Shown piece after piece: positions 30,001 through 40,513 of a stretch of DNA of 64,000 nt. The position numbers were made by a program, and so were the translations under genes. The DNA lies in NCBI RefSeq assembly GCF_009720525.1, contig NZ_CP043930.1, positions 992,001 through 1,056,000 on the forward strand. Direction: 5' to 3'. The notes under the pieces are model-generated. The model was not told the DNA's origin. It did no database searches and saw only the letters and a list, made by a program, of their open reading frames with translations. Position 1 is the first letter of the stretch; the number at the start of each line of letters is the position of its first letter. Source of the stretch: Gimesia benthica (GTDB lineage: Bacteria > Planctomycetota > Planctomycetia > Planctomycetales > Planctomycetaceae).

Positions 30001-30504
30001 GTGGTTAAGAAACAATACGGGGAACGTCGCTTTCTGTGGCTGACGGTTGGAGTTATCTGTGGCCTGTGCATGTCCTATTTCTGGCCGCATGAGCCAGCTA
30101 TGGCCGTCGCGACTGACCGGGATGGGGATCGCTTTGCAATTACAACAGTCCCCACACGCAACGGTAACGCGGAAGGTGTATTCGTCCTCGACTTCCTCAC
30201 CGGACGTCTGCAGGGAGCAGTGTTGAACTCTCGCTCTGGAAAGTTCACCCACGCTTACTTCCGGAATCTGGCCGCTGACTTCAACGTCGATCCGACAGCA
30301 AAACCACATTACGTGATTGTTTCCGGTGATGTGAATTTACCCGCCCAGGGACGTGCCCAGTTCGCCGATGGCGGACTGTATGTTGCAGAAATGTCCTCCG
30401 GGATGGTGATCTGCTACGCCTTCTCGTTCGTGTTCAACAATGCCCCTTCTGCGCCGCAGCAGTTGCTGCCGATGGACCGGTTCCAGTTCCGTCAGGCACA
30501 GTAA
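30001..30504 (+). CDS. Membrane-anchored or secreted protein of unknown function
   Basis: The start is a GTG at 30001, right after a strong GGGGAGG. The first 35 residues form a signal peptide or anchor (WLTVGVICGLCMSYFW). The rest is a compact domain of about 130 residues with beta-strand-like stretches such as FAITTVPTRNGNAEGVFVLD and LTGRLQGAVLN. I recall similar small proteins in planctomycetes but not their function. A strong terminator follows, so this is a one-gene unit. Confidence 0.75.
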   Translation: MVKKQYGERRFLWLTVGVICGLCMSYFWPHEPAMAVATDRDGDRFAITTVPTRNGNAEGVFVLDFLTGRLQGAVLNSRSGKFTHAYFRNLAADFNVDPTAKPHYVIVSGDVNLPAQGRAQFADGGLYVAEMSSGMVICYAFSFVFNNAPSAPQQLLPMDRFQFRQAQ

Positions 30505-30531
30505 TCTGAATAACGACGCAATCAGAATACA

Positions 30532-30561
30532 ACGAGAGCCTTTCACCGGCTCTCGTTTTTT
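30532..30561 (+). terminator. Rho-independent terminator
   Basis: ACGAGAGCC at 30532-30540 pairs perfectly with GGCTCTCGT at 30548-30556, with a 7-base loop, and a run of T follows directly. Confidence 0.9.
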
Positions 30562-30594
30562 ATGCGCGTCACACGCTCAGAAGCCTGTTTGCAC

Positions 30595-31767
30595 CTACTC
30601 TCGTTCGCAGACCAGAGCCCGAGATTTGCCATCCAGGCGGGCAATCACCAGAACGCCTGCCGCCTTGCCTTTAAGTGACAGCTTGCGACGAAGTGCTTCG
30701 ATGGGAACCGGAATTCGACGGCATTTGATTTCCAGCTGGCCAAAGTCGGCCGAGCGAAAATACTTTTTCAGGTCACGATCCTGATTCGACAGTTCATCCA
30801 GAATCCGGAAGCGTCTGAAATAGGGAGAGTCTACCGGTTCGGAAGATGTGAGATATTCTTCTTCCGCATCAAGACGGTTCAAATCACATTCCGCCGCTGC
30901 CACATCCAGGAGCCCGGAGCGGACGACTGCCGGATCGGGATCATACAGATATCCCCCCGGTGGAGTGACGCTGCAAAACGCATCCATCGGATGCCCGGCG
31001 ATACTGGCGACTTCACCCGATTTTGAAATCGCGGTCGCTCGAAATTCCGATTCTCCTGCCAGGCTGCCGAACCAGACGGTTGCTTCTTTACACTCCCCAT
31101 TCAGGCTGATCAGTTCGGTCTCGCTCCCGGGAAATTTTCCCGCAAAATTACTGGCCGGGCTGAGTTTGATGGCCCCGCCGGCAAATTCCTGGATCAGTCC
31201 CTGCAATGTTTCCAGATCGGGTCGATAATCTTCAATGCGAATCACTTTCCCGCCGGAGTGGGGTCTACGATCCGGATCAATATGCAGCAGTCCCTCCCGA
31301 TCTTTCACCTCTTCCAGAGGCTGATTGATCACAGTCACCTGGTCCGCTACCTCATAAACTTCACTGTTCCAGCGGGCAAACTGGCACAGAACCGGTTCCA
31401 GATCAACCCCCGTTACCCGGGCATGTTGCGCCAGGGCGACCAGATCCCCGCCCATTCCACAACAGAAATCATAGACAGAACCGGAAAACCGCGCTGCTTT
31501 GTAATTCGAAACCGCTTCAGGCGTGGCCTGTTCCAGGCTCTTTCTGTCGAACCACATCTGATCCGCGCGAGAGAACTTGGCCCGCCCGCGCTCACGCAGT
31601 TCTGCCAGGGTCAAAGCAGCACGCACAACATCTTCGGGATACTGTTCGCGCAGTTGTTTTTGTAACTGAAATTCGGTCCCGGAGTGGGAGGCGATCAGTT
31701 CAAAGATTTCCGGGGACTGCTGTAATTGCCTGAAACATTCAAGCTCAGAGTGGGACTCGCTGGACAT
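30595..31767 (-). CDS. Class I SAM-dependent methyltransferase, THUMP-like
   Basis: A 390-residue protein whose central region (about 95-215) has a SAM-binding fold: YDFCCGMGGDLVALA (motif I) with VTGVDLEP downstream, then DPDRR at about 163-167. The C-terminal part includes AIKLSPASNF and is followed by a THUMP-like end region. It probably methylates RNA or a related substrate, but the target is unknown. The start lies 8 bases downstream of the addA stop, so it is the third gene of the addB-addA operon. Confidence 0.8.
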   Translation of the reverse strand: MSSESHSELECFRQLQQSPEIFELIASHSGTEFQLQKQLREQYPEDVVRAALTLAELRERGRAKFSRADQMWFDRKSLEQATPEAVSNYKAARFSGSVYDFCCGMGGDLVALAQHARVTGVDLEPVLCQFARWNSEVYEVADQVTVINQPLEEVKDREGLLHIDPDRRPHSGGKVIRIEDYRPDLETLQGLIQEFAGGAIKLSPASNFAGKFPGSETELISLNGECKEATVWFGSLAGESEFRATAISKSGEVASIAGHPMDAFCSVTPPGGYLYDPDPAVVRSGLLDVAAAECDLNRLDAEEEYLTSSEPVDSPYFRRFRILDELSNQDRDLKKYFRSADFGQLEIKCRRIPVPIEALRRKLSLKGKAAGVLVIARLDGKSRALVCERE

Positions 31768-31775
31768 GGAACTGG

Positions 31776-34700
31776 TTAACGACTTTCTGCCGCTGCTGAA
31801 GGTTGAAGCAAACTGGAAACAGCTTGTGTCAACCGGCGGGAGATCTGCTCCAGCCGGCCCGCGTCCAGATCACATTCGATATACCGCACGGAGTCCTGAA
31901 CGACTGCCAGACCAATAGAAGCGGGTCTGGCCCCCAGTAGCTGTTCTACGGCCAGTGTATAGACTCCTAATTGGAATTCATACTCTGCGATCAGCTGTTC
32001 TGCGCTCATTCGTGCCATTCGGGAACCGGTTTTATAGTCAAACAGCATCCAGTCCCCCGACTCGGTTTGAACGAGCGCGTCAATGCTGCCTGTGACTGTC
32101 ACCGCCTGATCGTTGTCCGCCTCGGCTCCGGGGGGCCAGTGCAACAGAAAATCGAGTTCCCGATAATGGACCCGCGTCTGTTTCAGAGTCTGACACAACT
32201 CCGAGGCATACCAGGCGGATATCTGGCGTTCTACCAGTGGTTGCAGTTTCTCACGTATCTGAGGTGGCTGTTCTGCGAGGACGGCAGCGACGATCCGCGG
32301 TGCCTGTTCGGGCTTCTCCGGTTCCAGCCGCTCGATGACCGCGTGTGTGATTGTTCCCAGTTGTGTCGCCTCCTCCGCCGACAGCACCTCGTTTAACGGT
32401 ACCTGGTCCACTTCCGGTTCCAGCAGGTGTTGCAGTTCGGCGTCAATTACTTCCAGTTGCGAAACACTCACATGCGACAGCGCCCCCGGTCGTGGAGCAA
32501 TCAGGCCATAAGATTCCGGAAATGGTTCGGGAGCCCCCTGTTCCAGCGCGGCGACGAACTGACTGGGTTTCAATTCTCGCTGTTTCTTCTCTGGTCGCGT
32601 GAGCGGCTGAGGCATCTCGTGATGAACACGAATCGCAGGAATCTGGTCGGGGGCAACATCACCCAGCGTCAGTTTACCCAGATAGGGATCGATCGCGGGG
32701 GCGCCTGTGGTGAGATCAAAATGCCGGGCCAGCAGCTTCATCCAGGGTGATTCAATTTTGCGATCATACGGTAAGCCTGCAGACAGAATCAGGTAATCTG
32801 CCGCCCGGGTTACGGCGACATAGAGCAGACGCACGGTCTCTTCTTCGTCGGCCCGCTGTTCCAGTCCCCGGTGCATTTTAAAAGCAAAATTGTCGGGAGT
32901 CGTTCCCCGTTCGGCGGGCAGGCTGAGCAAGCCTCCCCATTCCGGGTGCAGGAAGGGAGCGGTTCCTCCCGGTGCAGGCTTACGATCCATGTCAGCCAGA
33001 ATCACCACGGGGAATTCTAGCCCTTTTGACTGGTGAATCGTCATCAGGCGGACCACATCACTGGTTTCAGGTAATGTCGCCGCCAGTTCTTCTTTACTCT
33101 CTTCCAGAATGGAATCACGAATTCGCTGCACGAAATCTTTCAGCGTAAACAGGCCGGTCCCTTCAAAATTACGAGCCAGCTCGATCAGCTTCCTCAGGTT
33201 AGCGAGCTTGCGGTCTCCCAGAAACTCGTTCATCAAAGCGGCATCGTAGCCGGTTCGCTCCAGAGCCAGATTCAACAGTTCCACCAGTGAGAGACGATCT
33301 TTTTTTGCTCTCAGTTCCTGTAGGACGCTTTGGGCATAACGTACCTGTCGCTGCTGCTCAGGCCGGAGCTCTTCGGGCGGCTCAACCTGCATCGCACGAG
33401 TCAGATTGTCTGCGTTTCTGACAATTGAATACAGCGTATCATCAGACAGACTGAAGAAAGGAGAGCGTAAAACGCCCAGGAGACTCAGTTCATCATCGGC
33501 GTTATCCAGATACTGGCACAGATTACTCAGATCGTAGATTTCCTGCTGCGCATAAAACGCGCGTCCGCCAACCAGGTAATAGTCCAGATCCTGCTGCTGA
33601 AATGCTTTCTCATACAGGGCCACATTCGACAGAGCCCGAAACAGAATACAGATATCCCCCGGCTCCACGCGTCTCAGTTCGCGTTGGCCGGTCTGATGGT
33701 TTTTGGCCCAGATCCGGGGAGTCTCGTCTTCCAGCAGCTGGCGTACCCGGGCTGCGATCCAGTCCGCTTCCGTCTCGCGGAGTGCCTCGGCCCCCTTGAT
33801 CTCCGGATCGTCGGGAGCAGCGAACAGAAATTCGATCGCCGGCGTTGGAGAATGCTGTTCCCCGTCAAAGGGAGTCAACGGCTCATAATACTGCTCCATT
33901 GCAGAGGCAAACAGGCAGTTCGTGAAATTCAAAATGGCTGGTTGACTGCGGAAATTGACGCTCAGCGGCAAACGGCCTTGCTCCGGAATCTCCTGACGCA
34001 GCTGATGAAAGACTTCGGGATCCGCGCGTCTGAAACGGTAAATCGACTGCTTCGCATCCCCCACCAGGAAGAGCTTGCCTGTGAGAAGTTCTTTTCCACA
34101 CAAGGCACGCACGATTTCGCTCTGAACGGGGTCGGTATCCTGAAATTCATCCACCATCAGGAACTCGATTCCCGCTGCCGCCCTCTGCTTTGCCTGTGGA
34201 TCGCGCCGAAACAGGTCGCGGGTCTGCAACAGCAGGTCGTCAAAGTCCAGTAGCCCCTTTTCCGCTTTACTCTCCTGGTATCGACCGGCAACGAACTCTG
34301 TGACTCTTAAGACTCGCAGACTATATTCAGCCGCCTGTAAAAAGGCAGTTGGATCGGGTGAAAGAATTTCATAAACCTTCGTGAGCGATTTTCTGAGCTC
34401 GGTAAACCCGTCTTTAATCTGCTCATAGACCTCCAGGTCATCCCAGTCTTTCTTCGTCCCTGCTCCCTGTACTTTGGCGTGTTCAATCAAAGTCCCCAGC
34501 AGAACCGCACGGTTGTGTTCTGCTCCTTCCAGTAATTCGGGAAGTCGCGATGTCAGGACCTGAAACCGGTCCCGCATTTTCTTATTCACAGGATCCTGGG
34601 CCGACATCAGTCTGAGCAAAAACCGGGTGCTTTCCGCATTCGCGATTTCCGCCAGTTGCATGGGAATATAAGAATCGACCCAGAATTTTCGCATGCGGCC

Positions 34701-35297
34701 TGCCAGCTGTTCCTCTGACAGATCTGAAAACTGTTCGAATTCAATCCGAAACTGCTGAGGCACCAGGGAGATGAACAGTTCATAAGTTCGTTCCAGTCCA
34801 TAGCGGTAAACCAGTTCCAGGCAATCTTCGTCTTCCTCCTGTAACAGATCGTGAATCGCTTCGCGGACCACCTTGCGTAAAAAGGCGTCACTGGTTCCCT
34901 GTTCCAGAAGCCCGAAGTGGGGATCGAGACGGGCACTGACAGCGTGTGTCCGCAGGATCGATGTACAGAAAGAGTGAATCGTGCTGATCCGTGCAGAGTC
35001 CAGCCCCCGAATGACGGTCTGCCAGTGTCCGACTTCTTCCGGGGGACAACTGCGGAGTTGCTCCAGACAGGTTTCACGAACCCGATCCCGCATCTCACGG
35101 GCCGCCCGTTCGGTGAAGGTAATCGCGACGATATGGCTCAATCGATCGGGAGGACTGCCGGGCTCGATTAACTTGAGAAACCGCTGTGTCAGAACAAACG
35201 TCTTACCGCAACCGGCTCCCGCAGAGAGCGCAATCGAGACATCACGCGGATAGATCGCTGCTGCCTGCTGCTCGGTGTATGTGGGTTGTTGCGACAT
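31776..35297 (-). CDS. addA: AddA-type helicase-nuclease subunit
   Basis: AddAB resects double-strand breaks for RecA. This subunit has a UvrD-type helicase: Walker A SAGAGCGKT (Lys32), a DEFQDTD box and later SKGLEFPVVILAD. A C-terminal PD-(D/E)XK nuclease domain is marked by GSIDALV and MLFDYKTG (Asp near 1087). The length of 1173 fits AddA. It lies 8 bases after addB on the same strand. No recB/recC genes are seen, consistent with the AddAB system of this phylum. Confidence 0.9.
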   Translation of the reverse strand: MSQQPTYTEQQAAAIYPRDVSIALSAGAGCGKTFVLTQRFLKLIEPGSPPDRLSHIVAITFTERAAREMRDRVRETCLEQLRSCPPEEVGHWQTVIRGLDSARISTIHSFCTSILRTHAVSARLDPHFGLLEQGTSDAFLRKVVREAIHDLLQEEDEDCLELVYRYGLERTYELFISLVPQQFRIEFEQFSDLSEEQLAGRMRKFWVDSYIPMQLAEIANAESTRFLLRLMSAQDPVNKKMRDRFQVLTSRLPELLEGAEHNRAVLLGTLIEHAKVQGAGTKKDWDDLEVYEQIKDGFTELRKSLTKVYEILSPDPTAFLQAAEYSLRVLRVTEFVAGRYQESKAEKGLLDFDDLLLQTRDLFRRDPQAKQRAAAGIEFLMVDEFQDTDPVQSEIVRALCGKELLTGKLFLVGDAKQSIYRFRRADPEVFHQLRQEIPEQGRLPLSVNFRSQPAILNFTNCLFASAMEQYYEPLTPFDGEQHSPTPAIEFLFAAPDDPEIKGAEALRETEADWIAARVRQLLEDETPRIWAKNHQTGQRELRRVEPGDICILFRALSNVALYEKAFQQQDLDYYLVGGRAFYAQQEIYDLSNLCQYLDNADDELSLLGVLRSPFFSLSDDTLYSIVRNADNLTRAMQVEPPEELRPEQQRQVRYAQSVLQELRAKKDRLSLVELLNLALERTGYDAALMNEFLGDRKLANLRKLIELARNFEGTGLFTLKDFVQRIRDSILEESKEELAATLPETSDVVRLMTIHQSKGLEFPVVILADMDRKPAPGGTAPFLHPEWGGLLSLPAERGTTPDNFAFKMHRGLEQRADEEETVRLLYVAVTRAADYLILSAGLPYDRKIESPWMKLLARHFDLTTGAPAIDPYLGKLTLGDVAPDQIPAIRVHHEMPQPLTRPEKKQRELKPSQFVAALEQGAPEPFPESYGLIAPRPGALSHVSVSQLEVIDAELQHLLEPEVDQVPLNEVLSAEEATQLGTITHAVIERLEPEKPEQAPRIVAAVLAEQPPQIREKLQPLVERQISAWYASELCQTLKQTRVHYRELDFLLHWPPGAEADNDQAVTVTGSIDALVQTESGDWMLFDYKTGSRMARMSAEQLIAEYEFQLGVYTLAVEQLLGARPASIGLAVVQDSVRYIECDLDAGRLEQISRRLTQAVSSLLQPSAAAESR

Positions 35298-35305
35298 GAT
35301 CTGGG

Positions 35306-38300
35306 TCAGGCTTCCTCTGTTGAATTGGACTCGTCATCGGGGCCCGGGACGTGAAGCAGGTCAATCTCCTTACCGAGACTCTCACGATAGCTTTCCACCT
35401 GCGATATCCGACAAACTGACTGAAACGCCGGATCCAGGTGCGCCACCCCGGGATCAACCTGCACAGGAAAGATCCCCTGCCGAATCAGGTCTGCCAGATG
35501 TGGAACCAGACCATCCAGGGTGGTTTCCAGCAACTCCAGGTCTTCGCCAGACAGAGGGTCGATCTGCTTTCTACGATACGAATGCAGGGGCATCACGAAT
35601 CCGGTCTCCTGAATTTTCCAGTATCCCAGGTGGAACGGTTCGGCATCTGCGTCGATCATTTCCAGCCGCCGTGCTGCGATGAGATACAAGGCCAGCTGCA
35701 GTTTTTTTCCGGAGCGAATCTCCTTCGCTGAGGGTACCGACCGCCCCGTTTTGTAATCGATGATGTTGAAGTATTTCTGTCCCTTGATACTGCCCACATC
35801 GATCCGGTCGATCTGACCACGTATGCGGGTTTCTCTCGCGCCTTCGCCGAGCGTCAGGTATTGATATCGCCTTTGATTAGGATCGGGTTCTCCGGGTACC
35901 TCACCAAAGGGCACCTCCCTGCCGACCACGGCCGGAACACGATCCCAGAGTTCTTCAAACAGACGGGCATAGGACTCAGACTGCTCGGCGAAAAAGCAGC
36001 CCCAGTCTTCCAGGATCTGTTTCTCGATTCTGGTTAACACCTGCTGCAGCCGAGTTCCCACAAAATTCTCGGAGATCCGCTGCTCCAGCAGTTCATGGAA
36101 TAGTTGCTCAACCTGCTCGGCCGAGTACAACTGGTCGCGCCCCCCCTGCTCCTGCAGCTGCTCAATCAGCCTGGTCAGAATGCTGTGTACGTGGATCCCG
36201 CGTTCCAGGTAGTTGGTCCGCAACTCAGGCGGCTCGGGGACTTCAATGCCCAGCACACTCTGAGCAAAGAACTGATAAGGACAGGCCAGGTACAGTTCGA
36301 GCTGGGTGGTGCTGAATTCATATTCCGTGGGGAAACGTGCATGAATGGCCCGTCGACTGGCGGGGGATGACAGTATGCCTTCAAATTCCGTAAAGCCAGG
36401 CTGTTCAAAGCGTGCTACCGCCATTTCGGTAGCCGCGAGAATATTCCTGATCGTTGCCTGTAATTCCGGATCCTGGACGGCATTCAGAAAGACCCCCGGC
36501 CGGTTGTGTTTCAGCTGATCAATGGCCAGCACTCTCAAATCGCGACGGGAGAGTGTCTGCTCAGGACGTGGTAGCGGGTTGAGTTCCCCCGCCTGTTGTA
36601 CCTGCAGAGTTTGAGGATCAAACAGATCAATCAGAGTGGTCAGATAGGGACTGGGAAACAGCGGTTGCCCCGTGGCACTGATTGCCGGATAACTGAGAAT
36701 CAGCTTCCGGGTGAACCGTGTCATTACCTCGTAGAAGAGCAGCATTTCTTCCTGCTGCTGGTTCGCATGCAGTTTGAGTGAAAGCCCCTGCTGGTTCAAT
36801 TCACCCCGGTCTTTTTCACCGTACAGGCAGTCTTCGCGATGTCCCCGCGGGAAACTGGCTTCGCTCAAGCCGCCTACCAGAAGATAGGGGATGTTTAAGT
36901 TTCTCAGCTGCGATGCATCGAGTACTTTAACCCGGCCCGTTTCCTCCGGCTGTAGAGAGATCGTCTGTTGTTCGAGCAGGTCAAGCAGCAGACTGCGAAA
37001 TCCGGACAGGTCCAGGGGCTGAGCTTCTTTCTGATGGAACTGTTCAATCCGTTCGACCTCAGCAACCGCATGAAACAGTAACTGCTGAAATCGTTCCCAG
37101 ACCTGCTTGTCACGTTTTGCCAGTGGATCATGCTCCGGATCCGCGTCGGCCCAGGTTGCTGGCAGACCAAATTCATTAGCGATGGAAATCAGAATTTCAA
37201 TCCAGGTGACAAACAGTTCCCGACCTTCCAGCCGCTGGGTTTCCCGGTGAAGTCGTTGCGCCAGCTTCAAAGCGGTATTCAATTCGCGGGCGGCAGCCTT
37301 TCGCTCGGGACGGTCAGGAAAACGGGCACTGAGCTCCGCCGCTTTGCGACTTTCGTTTTCCAGAGCATGGATCAAATCCACTTTACCAGAGTCAATTTTG
37401 AGCTGCCTCAGCACGCGGGACAACGCACGAACCGCGGCTCCCTCCTGATACTCGGGCCATTGAGGAGCAAAGTAACTCGAATCCAGGACTGACATCAGGC
37501 TGTCAAACGACCAGTTTTCAATTTCGAGTTGCAGGAAGGCAAAGATCGTCCGCACGATGGGAAAACGGGAGAACGCCTGCTCTTGTCCCACAAAATAGGG
37601 GATTCCTGCCGCTTTCAGGGTTTCGTCGATCAGGTCACCATATTCCACTGTGGAGCGGAACGCGAGCGTGATCTCCTCTGGTAACACTCCCTTTCTCAAT
37701 AACCCTTTGATTTCCCCGGCCAGCACCTCCAGTTCATTTCGCTGACCGGCGACCGCGAGCACTTTGAGTTGCCCCGATTCCTGAAAGGGAACGATCTCTC
37801 GCGGATTTGCAAACAGTTGCTGACTGATCTGATTCCGGGCGTTTCCTGCTTCGGGCTGGTCAAAAGAGACGACACTGATCCGGCCCGGCAAACGTTCTTC
37901 CAGAATCCGACGGGCGGTCACCGATTTGGCGAACAGGTCGCCTCGCCGCGATTCCTGTTCGAGCGGAAGCGAAATACAGAGCTTTTCCGTGCGTGTCGCC
38001 AGCACCTCCAGAATTTCATACTGCGTGTGCGTGAAATCGGCAAAGCCGTCCAGGACAATCAGATCGAATTCGCCAAACGGGCCCCACATTCCGTCCTGCA
38101 ACGCGGTGCGCGCGGACCAGAAACGCCCTTCCGAATCGTAACGCCGCATTTCGTGTAACGCGATCTGGTATCGGTTGTAAATCTGGGCGAGTTCCCGGTC
38201 TTTCTGCTCGGAATCGAAACCGATGCGGTCACAGGCAGTCGAGAATTCCTCCGGCCAGATTTCCTCCCGCTTCAGTTCTGAAATAAAACTCGAAATCAGA

Positions 38301-38680
38301 TCCAGAAATCCGGATGAACCCGCAATCGAACTGAAATAATGAATCTGCCCAGCGGCGATCAGGTCATCCACGATGCTCCGCAACAGATACCGTTTGGAAA
38401 TCTCGGGCAGCGTCTGTACCGGTTCGTCCAGCGACTTCAGTATGGTCTCGGCAAAAGCCTCAAACGTATAAACATTCGGAGCAAAACAGATGGGGAGTTG
38501 TGGTCCCGGCAGACGGTCAAGAACCTGCCGACGGGAACGTATTGTGGGGGAAAGCCAGAGCGTGGCCCCGGGACGCTGACGTTCCAGCCCTGCCTGCAGT
38601 GCACGCCGGTACTCATCCAGCAAATGGTCTGTTTTGCCGGAACCAGCGGTTCCTGTCAGGATTTGTACTTCGGGTTGCAT
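35306..38680 (-). CDS. addB: AddB-type nuclease subunit of the AddAB complex
   Basis: The protein starts with a P-loop GTAGSGKT (about residues 10-17) and ends with a PD-(D/E)XK nuclease marked by QIDRID and FNIIDYKTG (Asp near 975), the usual AddB layout. It also has LACPYQFFAQ, a motif that holds the first iron-sulfur cysteine in other AddB proteins. The C-terminal cluster that would supply the other three cysteines is not there: only one cysteine (about 1090) is in that region. It is the first gene of the operon with addA and the methyltransferase gene. Its start is the ATG at 38680 after CAGG. Confidence 0.87.
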   Translation of the reverse strand: MQPEVQILTGTAGSGKTDHLLDEYRRALQAGLERQRPGATLWLSPTIRSRRQVLDRLPGPQLPICFAPNVYTFEAFAETILKSLDEPVQTLPEISKRYLLRSIVDDLIAAGQIHYFSSIAGSSGFLDLISSFISELKREEIWPEEFSTACDRIGFDSEQKDRELAQIYNRYQIALHEMRRYDSEGRFWSARTALQDGMWGPFGEFDLIVLDGFADFTHTQYEILEVLATRTEKLCISLPLEQESRRGDLFAKSVTARRILEERLPGRISVVSFDQPEAGNARNQISQQLFANPREIVPFQESGQLKVLAVAGQRNELEVLAGEIKGLLRKGVLPEEITLAFRSTVEYGDLIDETLKAAGIPYFVGQEQAFSRFPIVRTIFAFLQLEIENWSFDSLMSVLDSSYFAPQWPEYQEGAAVRALSRVLRQLKIDSGKVDLIHALENESRKAAELSARFPDRPERKAAARELNTALKLAQRLHRETQRLEGRELFVTWIEILISIANEFGLPATWADADPEHDPLAKRDKQVWERFQQLLFHAVAEVERIEQFHQKEAQPLDLSGFRSLLLDLLEQQTISLQPEETGRVKVLDASQLRNLNIPYLLVGGLSEASFPRGHREDCLYGEKDRGELNQQGLSLKLHANQQQEEMLLFYEVMTRFTRKLILSYPAISATGQPLFPSPYLTTLIDLFDPQTLQVQQAGELNPLPRPEQTLSRRDLRVLAIDQLKHNRPGVFLNAVQDPELQATIRNILAATEMAVARFEQPGFTEFEGILSSPASRRAIHARFPTEYEFSTTQLELYLACPYQFFAQSVLGIEVPEPPELRTNYLERGIHVHSILTRLIEQLQEQGGRDQLYSAEQVEQLFHELLEQRISENFVGTRLQQVLTRIEKQILEDWGCFFAEQSESYARLFEELWDRVPAVVGREVPFGEVPGEPDPNQRRYQYLTLGEGARETRIRGQIDRIDVGSIKGQKYFNIIDYKTGRSVPSAKEIRSGKKLQLALYLIAARRLEMIDADAEPFHLGYWKIQETGFVMPLHSYRRKQIDPLSGEDLELLETTLDGLVPHLADLIRQGIFPVQVDPGVAHLDPAFQSVCRISQVESYRESLGKEIDLLHVPGPDDESNSTEEA

Positions 38681-38967
38681 CGGAGTTGCCTGGTGGAATC
38701 AAGCTTTCATTTCACAGAGATTTCCCCTGCAATGTATCCTGCTGAACTCCAGAATTCAATTTCAGTCGGTTTTCCCGTGGAATAAGGTTTTCGGGGCAAT
38801 GTATCCAGAGCAAATCTTGCCACTGGTTTCCAGATCGCCTACACTAATAGAGAAGCAAATAAAGATCCGCCGCGTTACGACACCCGACAAAACACATTCC
38901 CCATTCCTGAAATCTTTATTTCTGCCCGGTTTGAGTTGTGTTCTGTAATTCTCATAAGGAATCGTCC

Positions 38968-40407
38968 ATGCCAAAATTCCGCTTGATCAGTTTGTGCCTC
39001 TTACTTGCTCTGATGGTCTCGTCCCCTTTCCAGTCCCTCTCTTACGCAGATGAAAAAGAGAAGGAAAAGGACGAAGATTACTACCAGATGATGAAGCTGT
39101 TTGCAGACACTTACGAGCAGATTGAACGTAATTATGTGAAAGACATTGACCGCAGGGTGCTCCTCGAAGCGGCCATTCGAGGTATGGTTCAGGAACTGGA
39201 TCAATACTCCAGCTACATCAGCCCCGATGATCTCTCCCGCTTCAATCAGGTGGTCGAGCAGGAGTTCGGCGGGATCGGCATCCAGGTGCACATTGACGAT
39301 CAGAACAACCGACTGACCGTGATGACTCCGCTGCCTGGCACCCCCGCTTACAAAGCCGGGATTCGGGCCGGCGACATCATCGATTCGATTGAAGGTAAGT
39401 CCACCAAGGGTTTCACACTCTCCCAGGCGATCAAAATTCTCAAAGGTCGCGAAGGGGAAAAGGTAAAGATGTCCGTAATTCATAGAGGCACCGACAAAGT
39501 AATTCCCGTGACAGTGGAACGGGAAATCATTCATGTCGCTACTGTCCTGGGGGATACCTACAAAGACGATGACGCCTGGGATTATATGTATGACAAGAAA
39601 GCCAAAATTGGTTACATCAGACTCACTCACTTCAGCCGTCATAGTGCAGAAGAACTGCGGTCTGCCATCGAAGATCTGCGCAAGCAGGGTATGAAAGGCC
39701 TAATCCTAGATCTGCGTTTCAATCCGGGCGGTCTGCTTTCGCAGGCGACTGAAATCTCGGACATGTTCATCGAGTCCGGTAAAATTGTCAGTACGGAAGG
39801 CCGCAACAGCCGGAACCGGAAATGGGAAGCCACCTCTAAGGGAACTTTCAAAGACTTTCCAATGGCGATTCTGGTGAATCGCTATTCTGCCTCAGCCAGT
39901 GAAATCGTTTCGGCCTGTTTGCAGGACCACAAACGTGCTGTGATCATTGGTGAGCGTACCTGGGGTAAAGGCAGCGTTCAGAACGTCATCGAACTTGAAG
40001 AGGGCGACAGTGCTCTGAAATTGACTACCGCCAGCTACCATCGTCCCAGTGGGAAGAACATTCACCGTTTTCCAGGAGCCAAAGATACCGATGTCTGGGG
40101 AGTGACTCCGGACGAAGGTTATCGCCTGCGACTGACCGATGATGAGCTGGAAGCGCTGGGTGAATACCGCCGCAAACGGGATATTCTGGATCACACTGCT
40201 AAACTGGATACCGAATTCAAAGACAAGCAGCTGGACCTGGCGCTGGACTACATCAAGGAGCAGCTGAGCGGTAAAAATAAACCAGCTGACAAGGACGCCG
40301 ACAAAAAGGCTGAAAAGAAACCGGAAGCCAAAGAAGAGAAGCCGGCCAAAAAAGCAGCTGCCGCTCCCGGGCCGGCAGGAAATACGCTGGTCATCCGGAC
40401 CACCTGA
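38968..40407 (+). CDS. ctpA: C-terminal processing peptidase, S41 family
   Basis: A periplasmic serine protease. I chose the ATG at 38968 because AAGGA precedes it and it opens a signal peptide ([17 protein letters not shown]). A PDZ domain follows (about residues 100-185, with the [10 protein letters not shown] stretch). The catalytic Ser309 (ASASE region) and Lys334 (TWGKGS) of the Ser-Lys dyad are present. The C-terminal tail is Lys/Ala-rich and charged. The gene ends at 40407 and is followed by a terminator, so it is transcribed separately from tsaD. Confidence 0.94.
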   Translation: MPKFRLISLCLLLALMVSSPFQSLSYADEKEKEKDEDYYQMMKLFADTYEQIERNYVKDIDRRVLLEAAIRGMVQELDQYSSYISPDDLSRFNQVVEQEFGGIGIQVHIDDQNNRLTVMTPLPGTPAYKAGIRAGDIIDSIEGKSTKGFTLSQAIKILKGREGEKVKMSVIHRGTDKVIPVTVEREIIHVATVLGDTYKDDDAWDYMYDKKAKIGYIRLTHFSRHSAEELRSAIEDLRKQGMKGLILDLRFNPGGLLSQATEISDMFIESGKIVSTEGRNSRNRKWEATSKGTFKDFPMAILVNRYSASASEIVSACLQDHKRAVIIGERTWGKGSVQNVIELEEGDSALKLTTASYHRPSGKNIHRFPGAKDTDVWGVTPDEGYRLRLTDDELEALGEYRRKRDILDHTAKLDTEFKDKQLDLALDYIKEQLSGKNKPADKDADKKAEKKPEAKEEKPAKKAAAAPGPAGNTLVIRTT

Positions 40408-40449
40408 TCTCCTCTGACAGTATTCTGACAGAGTTACACTGACACAGCG

Positions 40450-40497
40450 GAAAGCGACTCGCGGAGCCCGTTATCTCCAACAGTCGCTTTCTTTTTT
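40450..40497 (+). terminator. Rho-independent terminator after ctpA
   Basis: GAAAGCGACT at 40450-40459 pairs perfectly with AGTCGCTTTC at 40482-40491. A run of six T follows. The loop contains a further GGAG/CTCC pairing. Confidence 0.9.
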
Positions 40498-40513
40498 CAT
40501 TATCCGAGCTTCC

